64,000 bases of DNA, taken from an uncultured Eubacteriales bacterium (GTDB taxonomy: Bacteria > Bacillota > Clostridia > Oscillospirales > CAG-272). Every line of letters starts with the position of its first letter. Position 1 is the stretch's first letter. This document shows positions 44,278-55,451 of this stretch, in pieces. The position numbers were made by a program, and so were the translations under genes. The stretch spans positions 1 through 64,000 of the forward strand of contig CAKSER010000007.1 in the NCBI GenBank assembly GCA_934447715.1, written 5' to 3'. The notes under the pieces are model-generated. The model had not been told where the DNA came from, searched no databases, and saw only the letters and a list, made by a program, of their open reading frames with translations.

Positions 44278-44738
44278 GCTTTGCTTTGATTTAAACAGAC
44301 TGTCATTTAAGCCGACTTGAGTTAAAACGGCCGGTGCCGCGGCACAGCGGACGGTGTGCTCACGCGGTATACCCTGCAGCATATGCGCTGCACATTTGTA
44401 CAGCGTGCCTGCGTGCCAATCGCCGAAATACCGAAAAGACGTGCAGCACTGATTAATATGCCGCACTCGGCTTGTGACAGCTTAGCAGAATATAAAAACA
44501 GCTCCTGTTCTTGTGGAAAACCGCTTTTGCGGAATCCCAAGGAACAGGAGCTGTTTCGATTTTTGTTTTTTCCGGCATTTAAGCCGTTATGTGTGCCTGT
44601 TTTAATCTGCTGAAGCTTCCCGATCGGGCTCAACACGCCGTTTAGTGGGTAGAATTGCTCTATGCGGTTTCTGCCCTCTTTTTGCCTCCGCCGGACGCTG
44701 CCCGTGCGCTGCCCTGTATGCCCCCGGGCGCTGCCCGG
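44278..44738. other. Spacer with a large hairpin before the end of prmA
   Basis: No gene recognised. The main structure is the 61-nt hairpin at 44496-44556, described separately. Confidence 0.5.
44496..44556. terminator. Long hairpin with nested stem
   Basis: AAACAGCTCCTGTTC (44496-44510) pairs perfectly with GAACAGGAGCTGTTT (44542-44556), and CCGC-TTTT-GCGG nests inside. T-rich sequence follows on the plus strand (CGATTTTTGTTTTT), and A-rich before it makes it work on the minus strand too, where it could end the prmA unit. Confidence 0.65.
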
Positions 44739-45674
44739 TCAGTCCTCGTTTGTAAACAGCATTGCGTTCCAGTCGTTGTCCTTGTAGGTTTTAAGCAGGA
44801 CAAGACCGCCCTTTTCAAGGGCATCCTTTACTCTTTGCGTCTGACCCTCGATAATTCCGGAGACGGCAAGAAGCCCTCCCTTTTTGAGCTGCGCTTTTAC
44901 GTCCGGAGCCATTAAAACAATTATGTCCGCGACGATATTTGCGCAGATAAAATCGTATTTTTCCGATGTGTCGACATTTTTCAGAAGATCGGATCTTCCG
45001 CAGACGACATTCTTGCAGCCGTTTGCGTTGACATTCTCCTTTGCCACTCTGACTGCGACCGGGTCGACGTCATATGCAAAGACAGAGCCAGCGCCGAGCT
45101 TGGATGCACAGATTGCAAGGATGCCGCTGCCCGTGCCGACATCGAGCACCCGTGAGCCCTTCTTTAGGTGCAGCTCGAGCATGGAGGCGCAGAGCTTTGT
45201 TGTTTCGTGGGTTCCGGCGCCGAATGCCATTCCGGGATCCATAAGTATAACGATATCGTCCGGCTTCTTTTCGTATTTTTCCCAGGTCGGAACGATCATG
45301 AGGTTTTTTCCGATCCGAAGCGGCTTGTAGTACTGCTTCCAGGAATCCGCCCAGTCCTCCTCGTCCATGCCGGAAAGGGTGAGCTTATATTCGATTCCGA
45401 GAAGATCGAGCCGCTGTCTTATAAACAGAGCCTGCTCGGACGGAAATCTTTCCTTTGGGATATATACGCTGACCGAGCAGACCGATCTGTCGGCATTTGT
45501 CAGCTCTTCTCCGATCAGCTCTCCGTAGATGGTGTCGATGCGGTCGATGTCGTTCGGGTCGTCGATCTGAAGACCGCTGTCCACCATGCTCATAACCGCA
45601 CAGACATCGTCAAGAGCCTCTGTTTTGCAGCTTACCTTGATTTGTGTCCATGTATTCATCTTCGCGCTTGCCAT
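44739..45674 (-). CDS. prmA: Ribosomal protein L11 methyltransferase
   Basis: 311 residues. N-terminal L11-recognition domain, then a class I SAM fold with VLDVGTGSGILAICASKLGA and the IVADIIV motif. It trimethylates L11. The upstream ATG (45674) has AAGGA only 2 bases away; an ATG five codons later lacks a ribosome site. It follows dnaJ, a common Clostridia arrangement. Confidence 0.93.
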   Translation of the reverse strand: MASAKMNTWTQIKVSCKTEALDDVCAVMSMVDSGLQIDDPNDIDRIDTIYGELIGEELTNADRSVCSVSVYIPKERFPSEQALFIRQRLDLLGIEYKLTLSGMDEEDWADSWKQYYKPLRIGKNLMIVPTWEKYEKKPDDIVILMDPGMAFGAGTHETTKLCASMLELHLKKGSRVLDVGTGSGILAICASKLGAGSVFAYDVDPVAVRVAKENVNANGCKNVVCGRSDLLKNVDTSEKYDFICANIVADIIVLMAPDVKAQLKKGGLLAVSGIIEGQTQRVKDALEKGGLVLLKTYKDNDWNAMLFTNED

Positions 45675-45726
45675 TATCCTTTTTCTTTTTATGTCGTGTT
45701 ATCTTTTCCTTGCAATGCTTTGCCTG

Positions 45727-46869
45727 TTATTTCTTTTTAAAGAAGGATTTCTTCTTCGGCGTGTTCTTTTCTCCGCAGGATTGCGCAAACTGCCTTAAAA
45801 GCTCCTTCTGGCTTTCGCTCAGGTTTCTCGGTACCTCGACGGTAACCGTAAAGATCAGATCGCCCTTTCTCTGGGACTTGGGCATCTGAATTCCCTTTCC
45901 GCGGATAGTAAAGCTGGAGCCTGTCTGCGTACCCTCGGGGATTGTGTATTTGACATCTCCCTCAAGCGTGGGAATATCAAGCTCGGCGCCGAGAGCTGCC
46001 TCCGAGTATGAAATCGGCACATCGCAGTATAGGTTGTAGCCGTCGCGGCGGAAGGTGGAATGCGGACGGACGGTTACGACGATTATAAGATCGCCTGCCG
46101 GGCCGCCGTTTCTGCCTTCGTTGCCCTGACCTGTAACCCCGACTCTTTCTCCGTTGTCAATTCCTGCCGGAATCGAGACGGTGATCTTCTTGTTGATCTT
46201 TACATATCCCTTGCCGTTGCAGTTCTTGCAGGGGGTGCGGATAAACTTGCCGGTTCCTCTGCAGGCATCACAGGGCTTTGTGGTCTGCATCATGCCGAGA
46301 GGGGTTCTTTGGGTTACTCTGATTGTTCCGGTTCCCTTGCACTGTGAGCAGGTTTCCGGACTTGTACCCTTTGCGGCACCCGTTCCGCCGCAATCCGAGC
46401 AGCGCTCAACACGGGCATAGGAAATATCCTTCTTGCATCCGAACGCTGCCTCCTCAAAGGTCAGAGTAATGCGATAGGCAAGGTCGTCCCCTCTTATCGG
46501 GCCGTTTCTGCGCGACGAGGATGAGCCGCCTCCGAAGCCTCCGCCGAAAAAGCTTCCGAAAATGTCTCCGATATCTCCGAAATCAAATCCGCCGCTGAAG
46601 CCTCCGAAGCCTCCGCCTGCACCGCCGCTGCCCATTCCGCCGTCAAGACCTGCGTGGCCGTACTGGTCGTAGATCTGCTTCTTCTGCTCGTCGGAAAGAA
46701 CGGCATAAGCTTCATTTACCTCTTTAAATTTAACCTCTGCCTCGGTGTTGCCCGGATTCATGTCCGGGTGATATTTTTTTGCCAAAGCACGGTATGCTTT
46801 TTTTATCTCATCGGCGCTTGCGGTTTTCGGTACCCCGAGCACCTCATAATAGTCTCTTTTATCTGCCAT
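45727..46869 (-). CDS. dnaJ: Chaperone DnaJ
   Basis: 380 residues: J domain with HPD ([11 protein letters not shown]), Gly/Phe-rich segment, four CxxCxGxG zinc repeats ([32 protein letters not shown]) and C-terminal substrate domains. It delivers substrates to DnaK and stimulates its ATPase. The Lys-rich tail KKKSFFKKK ends it. Confidence 0.97.
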   Translation of the reverse strand: MADKRDYYEVLGVPKTASADEIKKAYRALAKKYHPDMNPGNTEAEVKFKEVNEAYAVLSDEQKKQIYDQYGHAGLDGGMGSGGAGGGFGGFSGGFDFGDIGDIFGSFFGGGFGGGSSSSRRNGPIRGDDLAYRITLTFEEAAFGCKKDISYARVERCSDCGGTGAAKGTSPETCSQCKGTGTIRVTQRTPLGMMQTTKPCDACRGTGKFIRTPCKNCNGKGYVKINKKITVSIPAGIDNGERVGVTGQGNEGRNGGPAGDLIIVVTVRPHSTFRRDGYNLYCDVPISYSEAALGAELDIPTLEGDVKYTIPEGTQTGSSFTIRGKGIQMPKSQRKGDLIFTVTVEVPRNLSESQKELLRQFAQSCGEKNTPKKKSFFKKK

Positions 46870-46940
46870 ATTTGCCTGACCTTTTGTTTTTTTATTGTTT
46901 CGATTTTAAATTAAGCCGAGGACATCCTAAAACGCAGGAC

Positions 46941-46969
46941 AAACACTGCCGTAAAAAACGACAGTGTTT
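46941..46969 (-). terminator. Hairpin between dnaK and dnaJ
   Basis: AAACACTG (46941-46948) pairs with CAGTGTTT (46962-46969). It has only a short U-tract and may give partial termination, lowering dnaJ relative to dnaK. Confidence 0.5.
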
Positions 46970-46987
46970 GACTTATATTGCTTAAAA

Positions 46988-48865
<1,878 letters not shown>

Positions 48866-48968
48866 TTATATCTGAATATTTTTTTAACATTATTATATAA
48901 GATTTATATAAGAAATCCGCAAAGCGGATGTTCTTTCGCCTTTTGCATGCTTTTTGCTGATTTAAAAA

Positions 48969-49637
48969 TCAGTTAGCAACCTTTACCATTGCATACCGGA
49001 TGATCTTGTCGCCTTTTTTGTAGCCCTTCATAAGAACCTCGACGATCTCGTTTTCCTTGTATTCCTCATCCTCGATATGCATCACGGCATTGTGAATATT
49101 CGGGTCGAAGCTTTCTCCTGCCTCTCCGAATTCCTCAACTCCGAGCTTGTTCATTGTTTCCTTGAACTTGTTCAGCGTCATGTTAACTCCCTGAACAACC
49201 TTTTCACTGTCGGGATATTTAAGCGCCATCTCAAGCGAATCCTTAATTGAGAGAATCTCCTTTAATGCATCTGCATAGGCGTCGGAGTATGCGGACTCTC
49301 TTTCCTTTGCGGCTCTCTTGCGGAAGTTGTCATACTCTGCAAGGGTTCTCTTGTATCTTTCGTCCAGCTCGGAAAGCGAATCCGAAAGCTTCTTGTTTTC
49401 TGCCTTGAGCTTCTTCGATCCGGACTTTTTGTCGTCCTTTTCGTCGTGCTCACAGTGCCCGTCGTGCTTGTCGCATTCCTCGTGCTTATCGCAGCTGTTT
49501 TCCTTTGAGCACTCCTTTTTCTCTGTATTTTCTTTATTATTTTCGCCGTCGTTTCGGATTTCGGATGTGTTTTCCGAGTCCGGAATTTCGTTTTCGCCAT
49601 CGTCGAAAACGAACGGTTCGTTCTTTTTTTCTTCCAC
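48969..49637 (-). CDS. grpE: Nucleotide exchange factor GrpE with Cys/His-rich N-terminus
   Basis: 222 residues from a GTG. The coiled coil and beta domain (LAEYDNFRKRAAKERESAY and VMHIEDEEYKENEIVEVLMKGYK in pieces) are standard. Residues about 35-75 carry an extra Lys/Glu/Asp-rich segment with several Cys and His (CSKENSCDKHEECDKHDGHC), resembling a metal-binding stretch. It releases ADP from DnaK. The extra segment is odd for GrpE. Confidence 0.94.
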   Translation of the reverse strand: MEEKKNEPFVFDDGENEIPDSENTSEIRNDGENNKENTEKKECSKENSCDKHEECDKHDGHCEHDEKDDKKSGSKKLKAENKKLSDSLSELDERYKRTLAEYDNFRKRAAKERESAYSDAYADALKEILSIKDSLEMALKYPDSEKVVQGVNMTLNKFKETMNKLGVEEFGEAGESFDPNIHNAVMHIEDEEYKENEIVEVLMKGYKKGDKIIRYAMVKVAN

Positions 49638-49665
49638 TTTTCAGATGTCCTTTCGTCTGTTTTTG

Positions 49666-50739
49666 TTAGCTTTGTTCGCTTTCTGTTCCTGCAGGGAGCT
49701 GCTTGCTCTGCCTGTCGGAAAGAAGCCTTGCGAGGCAGTCTATTGTAGAAATGACCTTTGAGTAGTCCATTCTTGTCGGCCCGATAACGCCGATTGCTCC
49801 GATTGCCTTTCCTCCCTTTTTGATCGGCTTGAAAACAAATGATGAGTTTTTCATAACATCAACACTGTTTTCGGATCCGATTACGACATTTACCTTGTCG
49901 GGATCCGCCTTTGAGATGATCTTCAGGATCTCCTCCTTGTTTTCAAGCGCTCCGAGGAAGCCGCCGAAGGTTGCGGTGTCGGCAAACTCGGAATACTGTA
50001 AAAGCCTGTTGATGCCGGAGTAGCGAAGATTGCCTGTAACCGACTCTCCGACGGTTTCGTAAACAATCTTTACAATCGGACTGATAAGGTCGGAGCACTC
50101 GGGGATTTCCTTTTCCATTTCGATTATAACCGGAACGGTAAGTCCGTCTGCCGATACGCCGCTCAGGTGCGCGTTAAGCACTCCCTCCAGCCTTTTGAGT
50201 GTCATTTCGTCTATGTCATATTCGGTGCGGATCTTTCTTGTCTTGACCTCGTCGTTTGACATCATCATGACAAGAAGAAAAGCGCCCTCCGAAAGCTTCA
50301 TTGTCTTGAACTGCAGAACCGAAACCTCGCTTGTCGGCGGTCTTATCGCGGCAAGAGCTGCATAATTCGTAAGCGATGAGGTAAGCGCCGTTGTCATTTC
50401 GAGAAGCTGATCAAACTCGGAGGTTTTGCGCTTCAGCATGCTGCCTATCCGGTTGAGCTCCTCGGGAGATATCCTGTAGTTCTGCATGAGGTTGTTGACG
50501 TAAAGCCGATATCCGCGCTCCGACGGAATTCTTCCTGCGGAGGTGTGCGGCTGCTTCAGATAACCGAGCTCCTCAAGCTCTGCCATCTCGTTGCGGATGG
50601 TTGCAGAAGAAAGGAAGATCTGCTTGCTCTCCGAAAGGTATCTGGAGCCTACCGGCTCGCCCATGTTGACATGTGCTTCGATGATCGCCTTGAGAATCAT
50701 TTTCTTTCTTTCGTTCAGTTCGGGATTTCCGATAGCCAT
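49666..50739 (-). CDS. hrcA: Heat-inducible transcription repressor HrcA
   Basis: 357 residues from the ATG at 50739, 8 bases from AAAGGAG; the longer frame from 50757 has no better site. N-terminal winged helix (KKMILKAIIEAHVNMGEPVG) and C-terminal GAF-like domain ending GVIGPTRMDYSKVI. It binds the CIRCE element just upstream and represses the operon, with GroEL as the usual co-regulator. Confidence 0.96.
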   Translation of the reverse strand: MAIGNPELNERKKMILKAIIEAHVNMGEPVGSRYLSESKQIFLSSATIRNEMAELEELGYLKQPHTSAGRIPSERGYRLYVNNLMQNYRISPEELNRIGSMLKRKTSEFDQLLEMTTALTSSLTNYAALAAIRPPTSEVSVLQFKTMKLSEGAFLLVMMMSNDEVKTRKIRTEYDIDEMTLKRLEGVLNAHLSGVSADGLTVPVIIEMEKEIPECSDLISPIVKIVYETVGESVTGNLRYSGINRLLQYSEFADTATFGGFLGALENKEEILKIISKADPDKVNVVIGSENSVDVMKNSSFVFKPIKKGGKAIGAIGVIGPTRMDYSKVISTIDCLARLLSDRQSKQLPAGTESEQS

Positions 50740-50794
50740 ACTTCCTTCTCCTTTCATTTTTTCGTTCTTTTCCGGATTGATTACCGGTTCGATT

Positions 50795-50821
50795 TTAGCA
50801 CTCTAACACTCCAAGTGCTAA
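50795..50821 (-). promoter_or_regulatory. CIRCE operator
   Basis: TTAGCACTC at 50795-50803, 9-base spacer, AAGTGCTAA at 50813-50821: one mismatch from the consensus inverted repeat. It sits at the expected start of transcription of hrcA. Confidence 0.93.
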
Positions 50822-50832
50822 TTTCTGTGATT

Positions 50833-50861
50833 ATTATATTTCATAAACCAAGTATTGTCAA
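50833..50861 (-). promoter_or_regulatory. Promoter of the heat-shock operon
   Basis: On the minus strand TTGACA (50856-50861), 17 bases, TATAAT (50833-50838), a perfect consensus directly before CIRCE. Confidence 0.93.
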
Positions 50862-51120
50862 GGGGTTTTGAACTTTTATATGTTAATATTGTGTGAATTT
50901 ATTTTGCTTTTTTCTTTTCTAACTGCCAAAGTGCCAAAAATAAAGCTTTAAAATAGTATATTTTTAATTTGCCTCCGAAATACGTTAAAGCAAAAAGAAA
51001 GACGGACAAAAAATGTCCGCCGATGGCTTTTAATGTGATTTTTTTTAAATAAAGCAAAATTCCTGCTTAAAGGGATGCTTTGTGGGGTGCAAGCGGCACG
51101 GTAAGATACGGCAATAGATA
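50862..51120. other. AT-rich spacer with a small hairpin
   Basis: No gene seen. CGGACA (51003-51008) pairs with TGTCCG (51014-51019); read on the minus strand it is followed by a T-rich run and would terminate the glycosylase gene. Confidence 0.55.
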
Positions 51121-51615
51121 TTATGAGTAAAATTCCGGCAGAATATTCTCTTTCCAGATTTCTGTAAGCCTCGAAAGCGAAAATGAGGCGTTTGCCGGGC
51201 TTGTCGACGGCAGATAGACCGTAGGAAGATCGATTTTTTCTTTTAAATGCTTTTTAAACAACGCCTCTGCCGTGCGGCCGTTTAAAAAGATTTTTTTAAC
51301 ATAACTGTTTTCGATAATTTCGATCGGATTCCTTGCCTTTACTGTTTCGATGCTGCTGTCCGAGCTTCCCTCGATATTACATGACGAGACCACATCCGAA
51401 AGAGCGATGCCGGTGTCGAGAAGAAACTGCCTTCTGCCTTCGGCGCTTTGCGGAATGTCGCACTCGAAGATGATCCCGAGAACCTTCCAGAAGCGGTTTT
51501 GCGGATGCATGTAGTAAAAGCCTGCCTCTCTTGATTTTACAGAGGGCATGCTGCCGAGGATCAGTATTTTTGAGTTTTCATTGTAAATCGGCGGAAGCGG
51601 ATTCGTTGTCGGCAT
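51121..51615 (-). CDS. DNA-deoxyinosine/uracil glycosylase (UDG superfamily)
   Basis: 164 residues. KILILGSMPSVKSREAGFYY with HPQNRFWKVLG forms the active-site loop of the hypoxanthine-DNA glycosylase (family 6-like) or Mug-like group, and LPSTSPANA is the DNA-intercalating motif. It removes deaminated bases from DNA. Stands alone. Which base it prefers cannot be told. Confidence 0.85.
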   Translation of the reverse strand: MPTTNPLPPIYNENSKILILGSMPSVKSREAGFYYMHPQNRFWKVLGIIFECDIPQSAEGRRQFLLDTGIALSDVVSSCNIEGSSDSSIETVKARNPIEIIENSYVKKIFLNGRTAEALFKKHLKEKIDLPTVYLPSTSPANASFSLSRLTEIWKENILPEFYS

Positions 51616-51722
51616 GCTTTTTCCCTCATTTTTATTTATATAGCCATGTAAGGCTGCGTACGGTGCTTAAAGCCGAAACGGCAAGCCGCATTTAAGGGGA
51701 TTGCCGTTTTTTGCCTTGAAAA

Positions 51723-53912
51723 TCATTTAAAAACGTAGCTGAAGTAGTTCTGCGTCAGAATCTGGAAGGTGTAGGTCTTCTTTGCCGCAGCAAGCTTTGT
51801 CATGCTCGTTACATAAACCTTCATCTGGTTTTCGTCGGTGTTTGCATATTCTGGATACGGGGTAAATCCGGTCTTGGAATTGTATTCGCCGTACTTGTTG
51901 ATCCAGCACCAGTACGGACCTGCGCCGTCGCAGTTGAGAATTACAAGCGGATCTGTATCCGAAAGAAGATCTGTTCCGGGCAGGAAGCGCGAATCGTATT
52001 CGAGTCCGAACAGGTTCGAAACGGTCGGAAGAATGTCGATAACCGAGCAGGGAGAGGTGATGTGAACCGTCTCCTTCATTCCTGCGCTCCAGATGATGCA
52101 GGTGTTTCTGTACAGATCAAACTGCGCATGGATGTTTTCCACAGGCAGGTTATAAAGCTCTGCAAGCGATTCATCCGCAAGACCGTAAGGATAGTGGTCT
52201 GCAGTCATGACAAATACGGTATCCTCAAGGATTCCGGCAGCGTCAAGCTCCTCGACCATTTCGCGAAGCATGTATTCAACCTCAAGCTGGCAGGCGATAT
52301 AAGCCTTGACCTCCTCAGAGTAGTTAAGGTTTTCGACTTCTGCCTTGTGCTTTGCAGACATTTTGTTGCCAGACCATGAATAGTAGCAGTGTCCGCTGAT
52401 GGTCATGTAGTATGCGTGGAAGGGCTGGTTCTTGATAAGCGTCGGAAGCGTGACCTTTGCAAGCTCGTGGTCAGACTGCGGCCAGGATTTTACATTCATC
52501 TTTGTGCCGTCGGCTGCGACAAGATCCTCGATTCCGGTTCCCTGGGCAATGAAGTTGTAGCCCATGTTCGGGTGGGAAACATTTCTGCTGTAGTAGGTGT
52601 AGGTGTTGCTGTGATATGCGTTTGTGAGATATCCGAGCTTGGAGAACTGGTTGCCGAGACAGAACGGCAGCTTGACCTGTGCGCTCATTTCGAGGCACTT
52701 GGCGTTGTTGTAGAACAGACCGGTCATGTTTGCATATTCGCCTGTCGCGGTGCTTCCGCCCCAGCAGCTGTTATAGAAGTTATCTGTAACAAAGCCGGTT
52801 GTGGACATCTTGTAAAGTGTAGGCGTAAGCTCCGGATCGATAACCTTTCCGGAAAAGCCCTCAAGGGTCATGTATATAAGATTCTTGCCCTTGAAATAGC
52901 CGGTGTATTTGTTCTTCTTTGTCGGAGTTACCGACGAGAAGTATTCGTGCATGTCGCGGATCGTGTTGTTCGGCGCAGAGGCGATAAGCGATGCAAAATC
53001 GATATCCATGACATTGTCACCGTAGGAAACGGAGGGAACCGGCTGATCGGTGCCGTCTGTGCTGTCGCCGGGCTCTGCCGTGTCGCCGCCGCTTGTTGTC
53101 TGATCCGGATCCTTTGTCTCAAACGGGTTGTCGATGCTGCCCGGAACGTCGATATTTCCGCCGTCCGGAAGCTTTTCTCCGAAGATGAGAGATTTAAGCC
53201 CGAGTCTGGTTGAGGTCAGAACTCCGAAATCCATCGCCGTGCTGTTGATATTGTCGGAGGGGTGGTTGTAGGTAAAGAAAAATCCGCCGTCCGAATGATC
53301 GCAGACGATGATGAATATTGCAAGCAGGAACGGAAGAACCGTGAGCGCCGTAAGCCGGAATTTTTCGACGCGCGGAAACTTCTTGTAGACCGAAAATCTT
53401 TTGAAGAAGACCAGAAGAAGAATAAACGGAATGAAAAGAAGAATAATCTTGAACAGGCTTAAGAAAATTACCTTGATTGTTTCACGGTAAAAATATTTGA
53501 GCTGTCCTGCCATTCCGACGGTGTCCCAGCTGAAAAACGAGTTGAAGAACTTGTAGTATACAAGCTGCGCGGAATATATTACCGAGATTGCACCGAGAAC
53601 AACCGCATAAACGATCTTCAGCGCCTTTTTGTTTTTGATGAATGAGCAGGCAAGAGATATAAGCGAGCCTGCCGAAACCGAAAACAGCAGCATTAAAACA
53701 AACTGCCAGAAATGCATTTCCTTAAAGGTGAAAACCCTTACGATAAGCTCGAGATAGACAAGCGTTAAGGAGAAGAATGCCATTCCGATGCGCACGTTTC
53801 TTTTTGCAATCTGCTTTTTCGTTTTTGTGTGTGCGCGAACTCTTTTGGAGCTTTGCGGCACACGTCTTGTGTATTCAACGTCCTCTGATTGATCACGGTT
53901 GTAATCGTTCAT
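51723..53912 (-). CDS. LtaS-like lipoteichoic acid synthase/phosphoglycerol transferase
   Basis: 729 residues. Basic N-terminus, about five membrane segments (45-190), a Thr/Gly/Asp linker (250-300), then a sulfatase-fold ectodomain: YMTLEGFSG (metal Glu), WGGSTATGEYANMTG (catalytic Thr region) and FVMTADHYPYG (metal Asp/His). It polymerises or transfers glycerol phosphate outside the membrane. Transcribed alone. Two other activities in this family (MprF-independent decoration, sulfatase) are possible. Confidence 0.88.
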   Translation of the reverse strand: MNDYNRDQSEDVEYTRRVPQSSKRVRAHTKTKKQIAKRNVRIGMAFFSLTLVYLELIVRVFTFKEMHFWQFVLMLLFSVSAGSLISLACSFIKNKKALKIVYAVVLGAISVIYSAQLVYYKFFNSFFSWDTVGMAGQLKYFYRETIKVIFLSLFKIILLFIPFILLLVFFKRFSVYKKFPRVEKFRLTALTVLPFLLAIFIIVCDHSDGGFFFTYNHPSDNINSTAMDFGVLTSTRLGLKSLIFGEKLPDGGNIDVPGSIDNPFETKDPDQTTSGGDTAEPGDSTDGTDQPVPSVSYGDNVMDIDFASLIASAPNNTIRDMHEYFSSVTPTKKNKYTGYFKGKNLIYMTLEGFSGKVIDPELTPTLYKMSTTGFVTDNFYNSCWGGSTATGEYANMTGLFYNNAKCLEMSAQVKLPFCLGNQFSKLGYLTNAYHSNTYTYYSRNVSHPNMGYNFIAQGTGIEDLVAADGTKMNVKSWPQSDHELAKVTLPTLIKNQPFHAYYMTISGHCYYSWSGNKMSAKHKAEVENLNYSEEVKAYIACQLEVEYMLREMVEELDAAGILEDTVFVMTADHYPYGLADESLAELYNLPVENIHAQFDLYRNTCIIWSAGMKETVHITSPCSVIDILPTVSNLFGLEYDSRFLPGTDLLSDTDPLVILNCDGAGPYWCWINKYGEYNSKTGFTPYPEYANTDENQMKVYVTSMTKLAAAKKTYTFQILTQNYFSYVFK

Positions 53913-54206
53913 GCTGATGACCCTTTCTTTTGAAGCTTTAAAAGCCTTTCGATTTTTAATATTTAAAAATTTCGGTTCCTGCGGTGCTGAGATGTCCTTC
54001 TATTACTTTTATTACGTTTTTGTATTTTTGTCAGCCGCGGCGGAATAGTTTATAAAAAATTCACATATAGTTATAAGTGATTATACAACTAACAGAGTGC
54101 TATTTTGTTACGAAACTGCGAATTTTTCAAAATGAGACGAAGGGCAGTCGTTTTTTGTATAACCGAAGCTCCGGGTTTTTCCGATTCGTTTCGATATGAA
54201 TTATTC
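53913..54206. other. Divergent AT-rich spacer
   Basis: No gene seen. It should hold the minus-strand promoter of the LtaS-like gene, but I find no confident hexamer pair. Confidence 0.45.
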
Positions 54207-54235
54207 TTGACACCGATATATAATAATGGTAGAAT
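54207..54235 (+). promoter_or_regulatory. Promoter of ppa
   Basis: TTGACA (54207-54212), 17 bases, TAGAAT (54230-54235). Confidence 0.85.
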
Positions 54236-54261
54236 AAAAGAAAAAGCGGATCGGAGAAAAA

Positions 54262-54807
54262 ATGAATATTTGGCATGATATGGACCCGAAGAGGGTAAAG
54301 AAGACCGACTTCGTTGCGATTGTGGAAATTCAGAAGGGCGGAAAGTGTAAATATGAGCTTGATAAGGAAACCGGACTGCTGAAGCTGGATCGCGTGCTTT
54401 ACACATCGACGCACTATCCGGCAAACTACGGCTTTATTCCGCTGACCTATGCGGACGACCTTGATCCTCTTGATGTTCTGATCATCTGTACCGAGTCGAT
54501 TCATCCGATGACAGAGGTAAAATGCTACCCGATCGGAGTAATCAAGATGACCGACGGCGGATGGAGCGACGAGAAGATCATTGCGATTCCGTTCGGAGAG
54601 CCGTGCTATAATACATATGACGACCTCCCGGACCTGCCGCCGCATATATATAATGAAATGATGCATTTCTTCCGCGTTTATAAGGAGCTCGAGGGCAAGC
54701 ACACCGCGGTTAACGAGATTAGGGGAAGAAAGGATGCGGAGGAGACTATCGAAAGGGCGATAGAAAGCTATAAAAAGAAATTTGCGGATAAAAAGAGCAG
54801 AGAATAA
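54262..54807 (+). CDS. ppa: Inorganic pyrophosphatase, family I
   Basis: 181 residues. Strand order and motifs match the soluble family I enzyme: YPANYGFIP, DDLDPLDVLI (signature metal-binding Asp residues), KMTDGGWSDEKI and HFFRVYKELEGK. It hydrolyses pyrophosphate from biosynthesis. Many Clostridia use family II instead, so family I is worth noting. RBS is GGAGAAAA. Confidence 0.95.
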   Translation: MNIWHDMDPKRVKKTDFVAIVEIQKGGKCKYELDKETGLLKLDRVLYTSTHYPANYGFIPLTYADDLDPLDVLIICTESIHPMTEVKCYPIGVIKMTDGGWSDEKIIAIPFGEPCYNTYDDLPDLPPHIYNEMMHFFRVYKELEGKHTAVNEIRGRKDAEETIERAIESYKKKFADKKSRE

Positions 54808-54898
54808 ACCGATTTAAGTATAAAAAACCGAAAATCCCGGATTTTTTGCCTGTATGCCGCCGGCTTGCCGACCGAAATAAAAAAAATCATAAAAACAC

Positions 54899-54927
54899 TT
54901 GACAACCGATAGAAGTTCTGATATAAT
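54899..54927 (+). promoter_or_regulatory. Promoter of the tRNA pair
   Basis: TTGACA (54899-54904), 17 bases, TATAAT (54922-54927), perfect consensus. Confidence 0.92.
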
Positions 54928-54961
54928 ATGTGAGCATTTCAAGCGGAATGCTTGGGATTAT

Positions 54962-55035
54962 GGCGGAATAGCTCAGTTGGCTAGAGCAATCGGTTCATAC
55001 CCGATAGGTCGTGGGTTCAAGTCCAACTTCCGCTA
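54962..55035 (+). tRNA. tRNA-Met (anticodon CAT, elongator type)
   Basis: 74-nt cloverleaf. Acceptor GGCGGAA pairs with TTCCGCT (first pair G-U), D arm GCTC/GAGC, anticodon arm ATCGG/CCGAT with CAT at 54996-54998, and T arm GTGGG/CCAAC around TTCAAGT. The paired 1-72 position and non-GGG anticodon stem argue against initiator tRNA. CCA is not encoded. Confidence 0.93.
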
Positions 55036-55038
55036 TAC

Positions 55039-55110
55039 GGCCCGGTGGTCAAGCGGTTAAGACACCGCCCTTTCACGGCGGTAACAGGAGTTCGATTCTC
55101 CTTCGGGTCA
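55039..55110 (+). tRNA. tRNA-Glu (anticodon TTC)
   Basis: 72-nt cloverleaf. Acceptor GGCCCGG pairs with TCGGGTC; anticodon arm CCGCC/GGCGG with TTC at 55072-55074; T arm AGGAG/CTCCT around TTCGATT. CCA is not encoded. Three bases separate it from tRNA-Met, so they share a transcript. Confidence 0.95.
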
Positions 55111-55119
55111 AAGAAAAAA

Positions 55120-55146
55120 GCACTTGTGTAAAGCAGGTGCTTTTTT
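55120..55146 (+). terminator. Terminator of the tRNA operon
   Basis: GCACTTG (55120-55126) pairs with CAGGTGC (55134-55140), one G-U pair, then six T. Confidence 0.88.
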
Positions 55147-55353
55147 GTCGTGTTCCGCTTCGCAAAAAAACGCGGCAGAGCCCGGAATTTGTCTTGCCCG
55201 ATGCTTAAAAATCCCATTTTTTGTGCTGCAATTTGACATGCAGGGAAAATGAGCTGCATATATTTTAATGGCGTAAAAGGCACGCGATTTGTCTTTTTGC
55301 AAAAAAATCTGAAAAATAAGTCGTAATAATTTGTTTTAAGTTGCGTAACAATC
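55147..55353. other. Spacer between tRNAs and the lipoprotein gene
   Basis: No gene seen; a short frame read through the tRNA genes is not credible. Confidence 0.5.
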
Positions 55354-55382
55354 TTGACAGGAATTGGAAATGGTGGTATAAT
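55354..55382 (+). promoter_or_regulatory. Promoter of the lipoprotein gene at 55452
   Basis: TTGACA (55354-55359), 17 bases, TATAAT (55377-55382). Confidence 0.92.
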
Positions 55383-55451
55383 TTTAAATACCTAGATAAG
55401 TCGCAGGATGCGACAAATTTTTTAAATCAAAATACATAAAGGAGAACCTAA

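Noticed and set aside
44322..44636. Frames on both strands over the large hairpin
   Set aside because: They read through the inverted repeat; no ribosome site and no similarity.
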